Program-made: the position numbers and the translations under genes
The notes under the pieces: model-generated
What the model was told of the DNA's origin: nothing
Seen by the model: only the letters and a program-made list of their open reading frames with translations
Databases searched by the model: none
Source of the DNA: G965247265 sp965247265
Lineage (GTDB): Bacteria > Pseudomonadota > Gammaproteobacteria > UBA4575
Assembly: GCA_965247265.1 (NCBI GenBank)
Contig: OZ252002.1
Span: forward strand, 1,426,001 to 1,490,000
Length of the DNA: 64,000 bases
Direction of reading: 5' to 3'
Part shown: one piece after another, positions 45,651 through 55,737 of the stretch
How positions within the stretch are numbered: the stretch's first letter is position 1
Layout of the letters: the number at the start of each line of letters is the position of its first letter

Positions 45651-47045
45651 TTAGATTGGTAATAAAACTGTAAAAATACTTCCACGATCAGAAGATTTTT
45701 CTAATATAATATCACCACCATGAGATCGGGCTACAGCACGAGAGTAGCTCAAGCCTAAACCATTACCTTTTTTAGAACGACTGTCATCGCAGCGATAAAA
45801 GCGATCGAAGATTCTATGTTGGCTCTCTATTGGAATACCTTGACCCTCATCTGAAATGCTTAATTTTATATGATTAGTGTTTTTATCTAATTTGATATTT
45901 ACGGATGTATTTTGTTTTGTGTATTTAACAGCATTATCAAGTAAATTCGAAATCATTCTTTGAAGACTTTGCTTATTACCATTGAAGTGACAGTTTGTAT
46001 TTATTGAGAACGTTAGTTCAACATTATGTTCCTCTGCTAACGGCTCAAATAGCTCACAAGCTTCTTCAACTAAATTTGCGAGATTAATACTTTCTTTTTC
46101 TCGATCAACTACACCAGTTTCTGCCTCTGCAACATCAAGTGTGTTGTTAACCATTTGTATCATCCGGTCACACTCCTCTAATGTATCTTCTATTGCTGTT
46201 TGATACTCTTGTGTACTTGATTGTCTCGATATTGCATTTTCTAAAATGGCACGAATTCTTGCCAATAGACTTCGTAAATCATGAGCAATATTGTCAATCA
46301 TTTCGCGCATTTCTGTTATTAACTGGTTTATCCGTTCCGCCATAGTATTAAATGTACCAGCCAATGTTTGTATTTCGTCATGTTGATTTTCAATCAATAC
46401 GCGCCGATTAAATTGACCACTTCTTATATCCATTGCTGCGCGGTTTATTTCTTCTATTCCCATTACACTTTTTCTCGATATAAACCAGCCAATGGTTGCT
46501 GATATGGGAACTGCAATTAAATACAATGCACTAAATACAAGAAATAGTAACTCCATAACTTCTTCTTTCTCTTCTGTTGACTCACCTATTTGTAAAATTA
46601 TTTCCGGCCCGATTAGACCATAGGCAACTCGTGTATCTTCTTTTTGGCTTTTAAAATCAATGGTAAGGAGTAGGATTTCAGACTCATTTTCTGCAATTTT
46701 TTCTAATGTGTTTTGTACGGTGGTTATTCCTTTCCAATGCGATAGATCAGAGGTATAAATTTCTTCCCCACTAGGTGTTAGCAAACGAAGAAATATTTCA
46801 GTAATATCCGCAGTTTTTGCTTCACGGTCGATCTCTTGTTTTACCTCATCAAGTCCACCGCTTTTATAAAGCTCTTTAAATTCTTCTATATCTTCAATAA
46901 GATCTTCATCTATTCTGTCATCTAAAATTGTATCTATTGAAAGCAGAAGTCCTAGCAAAGACACCGCTAAGAAAACGACAAATGAACTTGAATACCATAA
47001 AGTGAGACGAAAACTAAGTGTATTGGGGAGGTTAAGCATTTTCAA
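45651..47045 (-). CDS. Sensor histidine kinase
   Basis: 464 residues. Helix 1 (about 16-38), a periplasmic domain, helix 2 (about 164-190), a HAMP linker (192-245), the H-box IAHDLRSLLARIR with His 255, and an ATPase domain with MISNLLDNAVKYT, SDEGQGIP and GNGLGLSYSRAVA. The H-box has Leu 260 where Pro is usual (HDLRSP). It overlaps the regulator gene by 14 bp. The signal is unknown; the divergent outer-membrane protein gene is a plausible target. Confidence 0.92.
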   Translation of the reverse strand: MKMLNLPNTLSFRLTLWYSSSFVVFLAVSLLGLLLSIDTILDDRIDEDLIEDIEEFKELYKSGGLDEVKQEIDREAKTADITEIFLRLLTPSGEEIYTSDLSHWKGITTVQNTLEKIAENESEILLLTIDFKSQKEDTRVAYGLIGPEIILQIGESTEEKEEVMELLFLVFSALYLIAVPISATIGWFISRKSVMGIEEINRAAMDIRSGQFNRRVLIENQHDEIQTLAGTFNTMAERINQLITEMREMIDNIAHDLRSLLARIRAILENAISRQSSTQEYQTAIEDTLEECDRMIQMVNNTLDVAEAETGVVDREKESINLANLVEEACELFEPLAEEHNVELTFSINTNCHFNGNKQSLQRMISNLLDNAVKYTKQNTSVNIKLDKNTNHIKLSISDEGQGIPIESQHRIFDRFYRCDDSRSKKGNGLGLSYSRAVARSHGGDIILEKSSDRGSIFTVLLPI

Positions 47046-47712
47046 TTTTTAACACATATCCCAAGCCTCGGACAGTATGAATCAAAGACGTTTTATGATC
47101 TTTGTCAACTTTTTCTCTTAGTTTGCTAATGCGCGCTTCAACAACATTCGTTCCCGGATCGAAATCATAATTCCAAACGCGTTCCATAATCATTGTTTTA
47201 GAAAGCACTCGCCCTGTGTTACGAACCAAATACTCAAGGAGTGCAAATTCTTTTGGTTGCAAGTCAATCTTTTTCCCTCCACGATGAGCAGTCCTGGATA
47301 ATAAATCCAACTCTAAATCATCAATCTCAAGAGATGTCGGCTCAACTATATTACTAGCACGTCTCAATAGTGCTTCAACACGTGCTAAAAGTTCGCTAAA
47401 TGAAAAAGGTTTAGTTATGTAGTCATCACCGCCATGTTGGAGGCCATTTACGCGATCATCAACAGTGCGTTTAGCGCTTAATATTATTATTGGTGTGTTA
47501 ATTTTTTTCTCACGAATTCGACTAATTACGGAAAGGCCATCAAGTTTTGGTAACATAATATCTACAACTGCAAGGTCGTAGTTATTTTGTAATGCAGCAC
47601 ATAGACCTGATTTGCCATCACACATATGGTCAACAGAAAATCCAGCTTCATGTAAGCCTTTTATAACAAAGTCTGCAATAACTTTGTCGTCTTCTACAAG
47701 TAGTAATTTCAT
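47032..47712 (-). CDS. OmpR/PhoB-type response regulator
   Basis: 226 residues. The receiver domain has the acidic pair (VEDD), phospho-acceptor Asp 51 in AVVDIMLPKLDGL, Thr/Ser in IILSAKR, and Lys in DDYITKPFSF. The C-terminal winged helix has LVRNTGRVLSKTMIMERVW and TVRGLGYVL. It is activated by the overlapping kinase gene and binds DNA as a dimer. Confidence 0.94.
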   Translation of the reverse strand: MKLLLVEDDKVIADFVIKGLHEAGFSVDHMCDGKSGLCAALQNNYDLAVVDIMLPKLDGLSVISRIREKKINTPIIILSAKRTVDDRVNGLQHGGDDYITKPFSFSELLARVEALLRRASNIVEPTSLEIDDLELDLLSRTAHRGGKKIDLQPKEFALLEYLVRNTGRVLSKTMIMERVWNYDFDPGTNVVEARISKLREKVDKDHKTSLIHTVRGLGYVLKIENA

Positions 47713-47953
47713 TCATTAACCTCGAAAATGCAAAGTAACGTATATCTAAGTGCAAGATATTCGAATATAGAATAAAAGATTACATTAATGTTAGTAACTT
47801 AGCATGTCTCAAGATTCTATAGACTTAACAGTACTGCAAAAATTCAAGGCAAATAATTACCATATGGTTAACTTGGAGCACTAGATGCAATATATAAATA
47901 CTATTGTTCGCTACAATAAGTAAATTCTTGTTTGAGAAAGAGAGATTTGATCC

Positions 47954-49066
47954 TTGAATTATAGCTATTTCAAATTCATATCAATTGCATATTTTCTCGT
48001 GATGGTTTTCTCATTGCATGCACAGGAATTGCAAAATGTTGAAACTAACAATACTAAATCTTCAAATGAGGGAAAAGTACGTTTTTATCTTACACCTGAG
48101 GAGCGAAGAGAAGCGGGTTTGGGGACGCGAATAACAGAATGGTTGAAATTCTCAGGCTTGATGGAGTTTGAAAAGGAGTACTTTGAAAATCACTTAAAAA
48201 ATAATAAAAATAAACATCGGTATTCAGATGCAACTACATTAGAACTTGGTTTTGAGATGACTTATACAAAATGGCTGGGTGCAGAAATTTTATATGAAGC
48301 AGAGTATGACAATAAAACAAGGACACGATTTGATGAGGCATTTTTAAGTTTAGAATTTGATGAAATTGGCGTAGGTGCAGAAGTTGGAATGCTTTATGCA
48401 CCTTTCGGAGAGTACTTTAGCCATTTTATTACGGGTCCGCTCGTGGAGTTTGGAGAAACGCGTCGCAATGGACTCATCGTTGATTATTCATTATTAGAAA
48501 ATCTGGATATTTCAGGTTATTTAATTGAAAGTGAAATAGATAAAAAAAATAGAAGCCAAAATTTTGATTGGGGTGCTGCGATTGAATTTACGTTTGCATT
48601 TGAGGCAGTTACGATTGGTGCGGGATATCTATCGGATCTGTCTGAAAGTGATGAGGAGTTCCTAAGAGATGAAAATGATGAATATAAAGATCGAGTTTCG
48701 GCATGGGATGCATATGCAACAATTGGCATTGGTAAATTTGAAGTTACAGCAGAGCTATTGCATGCAAATTATAGTTTTAAAGAATTTGAGAATGATGAAA
48801 ATAAACCATCTGCATACAATTTTGAAATTGTCTATTTCATAAGGCCAACTTTGCAACTGGCGGCAAGATATGAAGGTAGTGATGAGTTTGCTGATCAACC
48901 TCATGAACAATATGGCGTATCAGTTTCTTGGAGAGTGTTGGATCAATTCAGTGTTACTGCAGATTATCTGCACGGTAGATTTAAAAATGATTTTGTATTT
49001 GATGAGGATGGAAATGAACTCGATGACAGAGATTTGCTTGCCGTGCAAATAACTTTTGAATTTTAA
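47954..49066 (+). CDS. LbtU-like outer-membrane beta-barrel (siderophore-porin family)
   Basis: 370 residues starting at TTG after a GA-rich ribosome site. The signal peptide (FKFISIAYFLVMVFSLHAQ) is followed by YLTPEERREAGLGTRITEWLKFSG and alternating beta strands. The protein ends LLAVQITFEF, with the terminal Phe of outer-membrane barrels. LbtU of Legionella takes up a siderophore without TonB; the same substrate here is not certain. It is divergent from the two-component system, separated by 241 bp that should hold both promoters. Confidence 0.7.
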   Translation: MNYSYFKFISIAYFLVMVFSLHAQELQNVETNNTKSSNEGKVRFYLTPEERREAGLGTRITEWLKFSGLMEFEKEYFENHLKNNKNKHRYSDATTLELGFEMTYTKWLGAEILYEAEYDNKTRTRFDEAFLSLEFDEIGVGAEVGMLYAPFGEYFSHFITGPLVEFGETRRNGLIVDYSLLENLDISGYLIESEIDKKNRSQNFDWGAAIEFTFAFEAVTIGAGYLSDLSESDEEFLRDENDEYKDRVSAWDAYATIGIGKFEVTAELLHANYSFKEFENDENKPSAYNFEIVYFIRPTLQLAARYEGSDEFADQPHEQYGVSVSWRVLDQFSVTADYLHGRFKNDFVFDEDGNELDDRDLLAVQITFEF

Positions 49067-49071
49067 TACAT

Positions 49072-50118
49072 TTACTTGGAATTAGACTCCAAAGAATAAG
49101 GTAATGATTTTACAAATACTTGTGGGCCGCTCACTGAATCTAGATGAAGATCATTATCATTTTCCTTTTCAGTTCGCATAACCACCAGCGCAGAAGTGCT
49201 GTCAGCAGCCTCTTTTTGAGCGACAACAATTTTTCCGACTGGCTGCGTTGCATCTTCTGGTGAGAAAATATTCATTGCGGGTTCAACATTATTTGCACCG
49301 TCAATTTGAATTCGATACATGCGTCGATTCGGTTTGCCTAAGTAATGCGTACGCGCAACAACTTCTTGTCCTGGGTAACACCCTTTTGAAAAGCTGACGC
49401 CATCAATTAAATCTAAATTAGTCATTTGCGGAATAAAGGCTTCACTGATACTCGCAGTAATCTGGGGGATGCCACTGTGTATGTCATGTAAGTCCCACAC
49501 ATCAGACGTGGCAAATGAAAACTTATTAGCCATTTGTTTGAACATAGAAATGGCCGAATCGGGATTTGCTATAACGAGCACTCTTATATTTGCACTTTGC
49601 AAGCGTATTATTGTAACTTCATTGCTGTGAAGACTATCATGCGTTTGTTTAGGAAGTGTTAAATCTAAATCATTAAGGACAGATTCAGTATCAGGTCCGG
49701 CTATACCAAATATTACGTGGTCATCAGATTGATTTGTTAGCTCAATGCTTGCTCTCAACTTGAACATATTGAGTTTGTTCATCGTCTGTTCTAAAACATC
49801 ACGTGGTAATATTGCGGAATAATTTTCGTCATTTTTATAAACACGAAAAATCGACAGCATTCTTCCTTTGTGATTGCAGTAACTGCTAAGTTGACTAAGT
49901 TCAGGTGAAACGTTGTTTAAGTCGTTAGTGAATTGCCCATGTAAAAAACTTAATGCGTCAACTCCTGTTGCGTGTATTACACCTAATGTAGAGAGGTCGC
50001 AAAGATAAGTCTGATCTAATGCGTATATGTGATCACTCGAACTGCCAAATGACGTCACTTGGTTATTTTCGATGGCGGCACCTTGATGCGCTAAAAATTC
50101 TTGCCACTTGGGATTCAT
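49072..50118 (-). CDS. ygfZ: YgfZ/GcvT-family folate-binding protein
   Basis: 348 residues. The signature KGCYPGQEVVARTHYLGKPNRR (Cys of K-G-C-x-x-G-Q-E) identifies YgfZ, which binds tetrahydrofolate and helps assemble or repair Fe-S clusters. The N-terminal LGVIHATGVDALSFLHGQFTND is also typical. Its stop is 5 bp from that of the convergent outer-membrane gene. It is divergent from the sdh operon, whose SdhB needs Fe-S clusters. Confidence 0.92.
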   Translation of the reverse strand: MNPKWQEFLAHQGAAIENNQVTSFGSSSDHIYALDQTYLCDLSTLGVIHATGVDALSFLHGQFTNDLNNVSPELSQLSSYCNHKGRMLSIFRVYKNDENYSAILPRDVLEQTMNKLNMFKLRASIELTNQSDDHVIFGIAGPDTESVLNDLDLTLPKQTHDSLHSNEVTIIRLQSANIRVLVIANPDSAISMFKQMANKFSFATSDVWDLHDIHSGIPQITASISEAFIPQMTNLDLIDGVSFSKGCYPGQEVVARTHYLGKPNRRMYRIQIDGANNVEPAMNIFSPEDATQPVGKIVVAQKEAADSTSALVVMRTEKENDNDLHLDSVSGPQVFVKSLPYSLESNSK

Positions 50119-50370
50119 ATGTATCTGCCTAATATTTGATCTATTGAAAAGTAATAGCTGTAAAATTTCTTAGAATATGTATAAATCTATCATAAAATAG
50201 CAAAAAGTTATTGTTAAGCACTTGTATTTACAAGCATTTCTTTAGAGATATGTTCAACATGTAAGTCCAATCGGTTAGTATTTGGTACCAGAACAAAACA
50301 ATAGATAGCCTCTGCGTGAATAAAAAGTTATTTAATAGAGGTATTTCAGCACACTTTCAAGAGGAGTTAT

Positions 50371-50763
50371 ATGGCTAATCTGCAGAGGCCATTATCACCA
50401 CATTTGCAAATTTATAGATGGCCGCTAGCAATGGCCATTTCAATTTTGCACCGCATTACAGGTGTGGCGCTTGCAGTGGGTGCGGTACTCATGGTTGTGA
50501 TTATTGTCTCTGTAGCAGTTGGCTCCGAAGCATATGAGGCGATACAACACATTCTTAACAATATAGTTGGCATAACGTTTTTATTTTTTTGGACCTTTGC
50601 ACTTTTTTTACACTTATTTAATGGCATTCGGCATTTAGTTTGGGATGCAGGTTACGGGTTTGAAAAGGGCACCACTAGAAATTCAGGAATTTTTGTAATA
50701 CTCGCTGCAATTGTGCTCACCATAGCTGTTTGGATTACAGCGTACTTAACATGTAACGTTTAA
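50371..50763 (+). CDS. sdhC: Succinate dehydrogenase cytochrome b556 subunit
   Basis: 130 residues, three helices. RPLSPHLQIYRWPLAMAISI-LHRITG is the SdhC signature, and LFLHLFNGIRHLVWD holds the heme-ligand His. With SdhD it anchors the complex in the membrane and reduces quinone. AAGAGGAG precedes the start. First gene of the sdhCDAB-sdhE-ygfX operon, after a 252-bp gene-free upstream region. Confidence 0.96.
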   Translation: MANLQRPLSPHLQIYRWPLAMAISILHRITGVALAVGAVLMVVIIVSVAVGSEAYEAIQHILNNIVGITFLFFWTFALFLHLFNGIRHLVWDAGYGFEKGTTRNSGIFVILAAIVLTIAVWITAYLTCNV

Positions 50764-50771
50764 GGAATTTA

Positions 50772-51143
50772 ATGTCTTTACGAACACCACTATCTGAAGC
50801 TAAAGGATTAGGGTCTGCAAAAGAAGGCGCAAGTCATTGGTGGATGCAAAGGATTACGGCGGTTGCATTAGTGCCTCTTGCAATTTGGTTTGCATTTGCA
50901 GTTGCTATGCTCGGAGGCGCGAGTTATGAAACAGTAATTGCATGGTTGAAGTCTCCAATAGTTACAGTACTTTTAATTTTATTTATTGTGGCAACTTTTT
51001 ATCACACACAGTTAGGTCTACAGGTAATAATTGAAGACTATGTAGGCGGTTGGTTGAAAATAGCAACGATAATAATAGTTAATTTTTTTTGCATCATTTT
51101 TGTTGTTGCAGGGATTATCGCCTTATTAAAAGTTTCTCTTTAA
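50772..51143 (+). CDS. sdhD: Succinate dehydrogenase membrane anchor subunit
   Basis: 123 residues, three helices. GLGSAKEGASHWWMQRITAVAL at the start and YHTQLGLQVIIEDYV, with the second heme-ligand His, are typical. It lies 8 bp after sdhC. Confidence 0.95.
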   Translation: MSLRTPLSEAKGLGSAKEGASHWWMQRITAVALVPLAIWFAFAVAMLGGASYETVIAWLKSPIVTVLLILFIVATFYHTQLGLQVIIEDYVGGWLKIATIIIVNFFCIIFVVAGIIALLKVSL

Positions 51144-51152
51144 CAGTTAATT

Positions 51153-52943
51153 ATGAGCAAAGCATATAATGTAATTGAGCATTACTACGACGTAGTAGTA
51201 GTAGGTGCAGGTGGAGCCGGTCTTCGCGCCACGTTAGGAATGGCCGTTAGTGGCTTATCTACTGCATGCATAACAAAAGTTTTTCCTACGCGAAGCCATA
51301 CTGTTGCAGCGCAAGGTGGTATGAGTGCAGCGTTAGCTAATATGGGTGAAGATGACTGGCGCTGGCATATGTATGACACCGTTAAAGGTTCTGATTGGTT
51401 AGGTGACCAAGATGCTATTGAGTACATGTGTCGAGAAGCGATACCAGCAGTGGTTGAATTAGAACATTATGGCGTTCCGTTTTCGCGTACCGATGACGGA
51501 CGCATCTACCAACGGCCCTTTGGTGGTATGACAACACATTTTGGAGAAGGGATTGCGCATCGCACGTGTGCGGCGGCAGATCGTACTGGGCATGCCATAT
51601 TACATACTCTCTATCAGCAGTCATTAAAACATAATGCAGAGTTTTTCATTGAATACTTCGCTATCGATTTATTAATGGACGATGATGGCACATGCAAAGG
51701 TGTTATGGCTTGGGACTTGGCTTCCGGTGAACTGCATGTATTTCGTGCACACATGGTATTGATGGCTACAGGTGGATATGGGCGCACCTTTTTTTCATGC
51801 ACTTCTGCACATACGTGTACCGGTGATGGCAATGCTATGGTATTACGTGCAGGTTTGCCACTTCAAGATATGGAATTTGTTCAATTTCATCCAACAGGCA
51901 TTTATGGGGCAGGTTGTTTAATTACAGAGGGTGTTCGCGGCGAAGGGGGATATTTAACCAACGCTGAAGGCGAACGCTTTATGGAGCGTTATGCGCCGAA
52001 TGCAAAAGATTTAGCATCACGAGATGTTGTGTGTCGTTCCATGACTATTGAAATTAATGAAGGCCGTGGAACAGGCGAAGAGAAAGATCATATTCATTTG
52101 CATTTAGAGCACTTAGGCGCGGATCTCATTAATGAGAAGCTTCCCGGCATTGCTGAGTCTGCAAGAATCTTTGCTGGTGTAGATGTAACCAAAGCACCCA
52201 TACCCGTCATTCCTACCGTGCATTACAACATGGGAGGTATTCCTACAAATTTTCAGGGTGAAGTGGTGAACCTAAAAGATGGTGACCCGGATCATGTCAT
52301 ACCTGGATTGATGGCCATTGGTGAGGCTGCATGTGTTTCAGTACATGGAGCAAATCGATTGGGTTCTAATTCATTGTTAGATTTAATTGTGTTTGGAAGA
52401 GCTGCATCTATTCGTGCTGCTGAACTTGTTCAGCCAAAGCAATCACATAGCGAATTAAAGAACGGTGCCGTCGATAACATTTTAAGTCGTTTTGACAAAT
52501 GTCGAAATGCAAATGGCAACATTACCACTGCAGATCTACGTTTGGAAATGCAAAAAACTATGCAAACACATGCGGCTGTATTTAGAACGGGTGAGACCAT
52601 TGAGAAAGGCTTGGTTAAGCTAAGAGAATTAAACGAGAAATTGGATGATCTAAAAGTCTCTGACCGTTCTATGATTTGGAATACTGATCTAGTTGAAACC
52701 TTAGAGCTTACTAATTTAATGCCACAAGCATTAGCTACAGCGGAGTCTGCGTTAAATCGTACAGAAAGTCGCGGTGCACAAGCGCGTGACGATTACCCAG
52801 ATCGTGATGATGTAAACTGGATGAAGCACTCGCTCGTTTCTGTATCGGATAAAGGGGATGTAAAAATTGAATATCGACCCGTTCATATGTATACGATGAG
52901 CGATGATGTAGAAGTTTTTCCACCAAAAGCTAGAGTCTATTAA
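51153..52943 (+). CDS. sdhA: Succinate dehydrogenase flavoprotein subunit
   Basis: 596 residues, normal length. VVVGAGGAGLRA is the FAD dinucleotide loop. His 49 in RSHTVAAQGG is the covalent FAD site. GMTTHFGEG and the HNMGGI-like YNMGGIPTN form the active site. It oxidises succinate to fumarate. SdhE, encoded downstream, inserts the FAD. Confidence 0.98.
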   Translation: MSKAYNVIEHYYDVVVVGAGGAGLRATLGMAVSGLSTACITKVFPTRSHTVAAQGGMSAALANMGEDDWRWHMYDTVKGSDWLGDQDAIEYMCREAIPAVVELEHYGVPFSRTDDGRIYQRPFGGMTTHFGEGIAHRTCAAADRTGHAILHTLYQQSLKHNAEFFIEYFAIDLLMDDDGTCKGVMAWDLASGELHVFRAHMVLMATGGYGRTFFSCTSAHTCTGDGNAMVLRAGLPLQDMEFVQFHPTGIYGAGCLITEGVRGEGGYLTNAEGERFMERYAPNAKDLASRDVVCRSMTIEINEGRGTGEEKDHIHLHLEHLGADLINEKLPGIAESARIFAGVDVTKAPIPVIPTVHYNMGGIPTNFQGEVVNLKDGDPDHVIPGLMAIGEAACVSVHGANRLGSNSLLDLIVFGRAASIRAAELVQPKQSHSELKNGAVDNILSRFDKCRNANGNITTADLRLEMQKTMQTHAAVFRTGETIEKGLVKLRELNEKLDDLKVSDRSMIWNTDLVETLELTNLMPQALATAESALNRTESRGAQARDDYPDRDDVNWMKHSLVSVSDKGDVKIEYRPVHMYTMSDDVEVFPPKARVY

Positions 52944-52952
52944 AGAGGAATA

Positions 52953-53738
52953 TTGATGGCACAGTTTGCACTTCCTGCTAATTCCGTTGTTAAACCTGGC
53001 AAAATTTTCAAAGCTAGTAATCAAATCGGAAATTTAAAAAAGATTATTGTTTATCGCTATGATCCGGACAGTGATGATAATCCTCGTGTAGATACATATG
53101 AAGTAGATCTTGATACGTGCGGCCCAATGGTATTAGACGCATTAATTAAGATTAAAAACGAAATCGACGCATCACTAACATTTCGTCGCTCCTGTCGTGA
53201 AGGAATATGTGGGTCATGCTCCATGAATATTAATGGCTCAAATACCTTAGCTTGCACGATGACCATAGAAGAATGTAAAGGTGATATTAAAATTTACCCA
53301 TTACCTCACTTGCCAGTGGTTAAAGATTTAGTTGCAGATTTAACAAACTTTTATGCACAGTATGCATCGGTGAAACCATGGATGCAGACACAGACGCCAC
53401 CCCCGCCTGACCGGGAACGTCTGCAATCAAAAGAAGACCGCGAAAAGCTTGAAGGGTTAGAAGAATGTATTTTATGTGCATGTTGTTCTACAGCTTGTCC
53501 AAGCTACTGGTGGAATAGCGACCGCTTTCTTGGACCGGCTGCATTATTACAAGCCTATAGATGGATTGCAGATAGCCGTGATGAGGCAACAGGCGAACGT
53601 TTAGATGAATTAGAAGATCCGTTTAAGCTTTATCGCTGTCACACCATTATGAATTGCACCAATTCATGCCCCAAGGGATTAAATCCTGCTAAATCAATTG
53701 CTGAAATTAAAAAATTAATAGCCAAGAGGCGAAATTAA
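52953..53738 (+). CDS. sdhB: Succinate dehydrogenase iron-sulfur subunit
   Basis: 261 residues, slightly long at the N-terminus. The [2Fe-2S] site is SCREGICGSCSMNINGSNTLAC. The [4Fe-4S] and [3Fe-4S] sites are ECILCACCSTACP and CHTIMNCTNSCPKGLNP. It carries electrons from FAD to quinone. Confidence 0.97.
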   Translation: MMAQFALPANSVVKPGKIFKASNQIGNLKKIIVYRYDPDSDDNPRVDTYEVDLDTCGPMVLDALIKIKNEIDASLTFRRSCREGICGSCSMNINGSNTLACTMTIEECKGDIKIYPLPHLPVVKDLVADLTNFYAQYASVKPWMQTQTPPPPDRERLQSKEDREKLEGLEECILCACCSTACPSYWWNSDRFLGPAALLQAYRWIADSRDEATGERLDELEDPFKLYRCHTIMNCTNSCPKGLNPAKSIAEIKKLIAKRRN

Positions 53739-53745
53739 TTAATTA

Positions 53746-53976
53746 GTGGAATATGTTCAAAAACTAGCATGGCGTTGCCGTCGTGGCACAAAAGAGCTAG
53801 ATGTGTTGATGCTAAAGTTTTTGAATGAATACTATCAAGGCGCACCAATTGAACTTCAACATGCATTTGAAACGATGCTGGATATGCAAGATCCAGAGTT
53901 GTATGACTTACTTATTGGCCGCCAAGAATCTTCTGATCAAAACATTAATAAGGTGATTGAATATATCTACACCTAG
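53746..53976 (+). CDS. sdhE: Succinate dehydrogenase assembly factor SdhE
   Basis: 76 residues from GTG at 53746. WRCRRGTKELDVLML contains the RG-x-x-E motif essential for FAD attachment to SdhA. It acts in the cytosol. It begins 7 bp after sdhB and overlaps ygfX by 20 bp. Confidence 0.93.
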   Translation: MEYVQKLAWRCRRGTKELDVLMLKFLNEYYQGAPIELQHAFETMLDMQDPELYDLLIGRQESSDQNINKVIEYIYT

Positions 53977-54310
53977 TTTAAGCATTACAGTTCGTTCATC
54001 TCGAGTATTGTTAGCTAGCCTAACTTTTTTGCATGTGTTGGCCACGATTACAATAATTTTTGTATCTATTTCAATTTGGTTAAAGTTAGTTATTGTCGCG
54101 TTAATCGTAGCAATGGGCATGCACGCGATATATAAAATTGTAATGCTCAAAGAACGTTATGCAGTAATACAAATTAATGCATCCGTTGCGTCAACGCTGT
54201 GTCACATTGAGTTAAAAAATGGTAATACGTTCCAAGCCAACTTGAAACATGCGGGCTGGATATTTGAACTTTTGTTGCGCTTGTATTTGGTGCAAACAAA
54301 AAAGTATTAA
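53957..54310 (+). CDS. ygfX: YgfX-family small membrane protein
   Basis: 117 residues from TTG inside sdhE. Two helices (about 17-35 and 42-60) are followed by a cytosolic beta domain with ASTLCHIELKNGNTF and ELLLRLYL. YgfX is the usual partner of SdhE; in E. coli it was described as the CptA toxin acting on cytoskeletal proteins, a role that is debated. About 213 bp without a gene follow. Confidence 0.75.
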   Translation: MNISTPSLSITVRSSRVLLASLTFLHVLATITIIFVSISIWLKLVIVALIVAMGMHAIYKIVMLKERYAVIQINASVASTLCHIELKNGNTFQANLKHAGWIFELLLRLYLVQTKKY

Positions 54311-54523
54311 AAACTATTATAGCATAAGATGCAGTTAGTCAAGAGCAATTTTATGCATTACGCTTATACCTTCGGTCTACTAATACTTTGCGATAAGTAA
54401 AACAAATTTCACACGTTTTAAACTTTGTGAGAAACTTCAAATAATTAAATTTAGAAGTAAGTAATACAACGTATGTAAATAAAGATCTAAATTAGAGTGT
54501 TAATTGTATGACACAATAGAAAA

Positions 54524-55066
54524 ATGAAAGACACATTACGACAAGGACGTATTTTGGCGCCGCCATTGCCCAATACTTTTGCAGGGCTAATGGAAATGTA
54601 TGAGGCCAATTATATTCGAATTCGGAAGTTGTGCGGGGATAAAAATGCGATGCCCCCTGTTGCCGTGTCTAGAATCACTAAAGGTATGGATTTATACGTT
54701 CAAGTATTAGAGCAAACCAAATATACCTCAACCATTGCTTTAACCTACTTTTTCACCGATTCAAAAATTGGCTATCTCGCCTATCCAGATTTAAAGCTAA
54801 GAATTTATTATGATGCACTTCAGGCTGAGGTTATGAGCAAGTCATATCGTCGTCGACATCCTGATTTCCAAGCTTTTAACTATGATATCGATCCATCAAT
54901 TTTGAAGCGTTGGCGCATGAATCGATTTCTATATAAGTGGTTATCCTACCTTGATCGACAAGGGCATTCCTTCTTACTTGAAGACCCGTCAAGGAAGAAT
55001 CATTTAATTACGGAAAATGTGGAAATTCCGTTGCAGAGATCAAGCACTTCCAGTACTATTGCTTAG
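54524..55066 (+). CDS. DUF1249 / YqiB-like protein
   Basis: 180 residues. LMEMYEANYIRIRKL near the start, YFFTDSKIGYLAYPDLKLRIYYDALQAEV and FLYKWLSYLDRQGHSF match the YqiB family, which is cytosolic and uncharacterised. It stands alone, with a 213-bp gene-free region before it and 174 bp after it. Confidence 0.88.
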   Translation: MKDTLRQGRILAPPLPNTFAGLMEMYEANYIRIRKLCGDKNAMPPVAVSRITKGMDLYVQVLEQTKYTSTIALTYFFTDSKIGYLAYPDLKLRIYYDALQAEVMSKSYRRRHPDFQAFNYDIDPSILKRWRMNRFLYKWLSYLDRQGHSFLLEDPSRKNHLITENVEIPLQRSSTSSTIA

Positions 55067-55240
55067 TGACCAAGTTATCTATATTTTATAACTTGTTGAA
55101 TATTAAGAATTAAAATAATTTCTAGAATTTGGCTCAGTCGACATTTTCAGTACATAAGTTGGTGGTAAAATAACTACTAGATACAAGGTTTATGGTTGGC
55201 CAAACCAAAATATTGCCATTCAAGGTAGAAGGTAAAGAAT

Positions 55241-55711
55241 ATGAAACTCTCGACAAAAGCACGTCATGCAATTACTGCAATGATGGATCTGTCCATCAAC
55301 GACAAATATATGCCTGTAACACTTTCAGATATTTCACAGTGTCAGGGAATATCACTGTCATATTTAGAACAATTATTTGCCAAATTGCGAAAAAGCGACT
55401 TGGTTGTAGGGGTGCGAGGCCCTGGCGGCGGTTATCGCCTTGCTCGCTCACCGCATGAAATTTCAATTGCCCAAGTGATCACTGCAATTGATGAAACCGT
55501 GCAACCTGAACCAGAGCATACTGGGCTCACAATGCAATTTGATGATCGTTGTCTTACCCATCATATTTGGGATGAGTTAAGTACTAAAATTTATAAATAT
55601 TTAGATGGTGTGACCCTAGGTGAATTTACAGATCGTCCGGAATATCATGCACTTAGACAACAATCCTCAGGTAATCGTAGTCATATGTTTCCAAAGCGTA
55701 CCGCTGCATAG
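55241..55711 (+). CDS. Rrf2-family regulator, IscR-like but lacking two cluster cysteines
   Basis: 156 residues. The winged helix (KLSTKARHAITAMMDLSI, then GISLSYLEQLFAKLRKSDLV, RGPGGGYRLAR) is close to IscR, whose [2Fe-2S] cluster is held by Cys 92, Cys 98, Cys 104 and His 107. Here the alignment is nearly gap-free and Cys 104 and His 107 are kept (DRCLTHH), but positions 92 and 98 are Glu and Met. It probably acts as a cluster-free repressor or activator. No iscSUA genes follow; a terminator does. Confidence 0.88.
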   Translation: MKLSTKARHAITAMMDLSINDKYMPVTLSDISQCQGISLSYLEQLFAKLRKSDLVVGVRGPGGGYRLARSPHEISIAQVITAIDETVQPEPEHTGLTMQFDDRCLTHHIWDELSTKIYKYLDGVTLGEFTDRPEYHALRQQSSGNRSHMFPKRTAA

Positions 55712-55737
55712 AATATTTGGATAATCTTAAAAGAATC

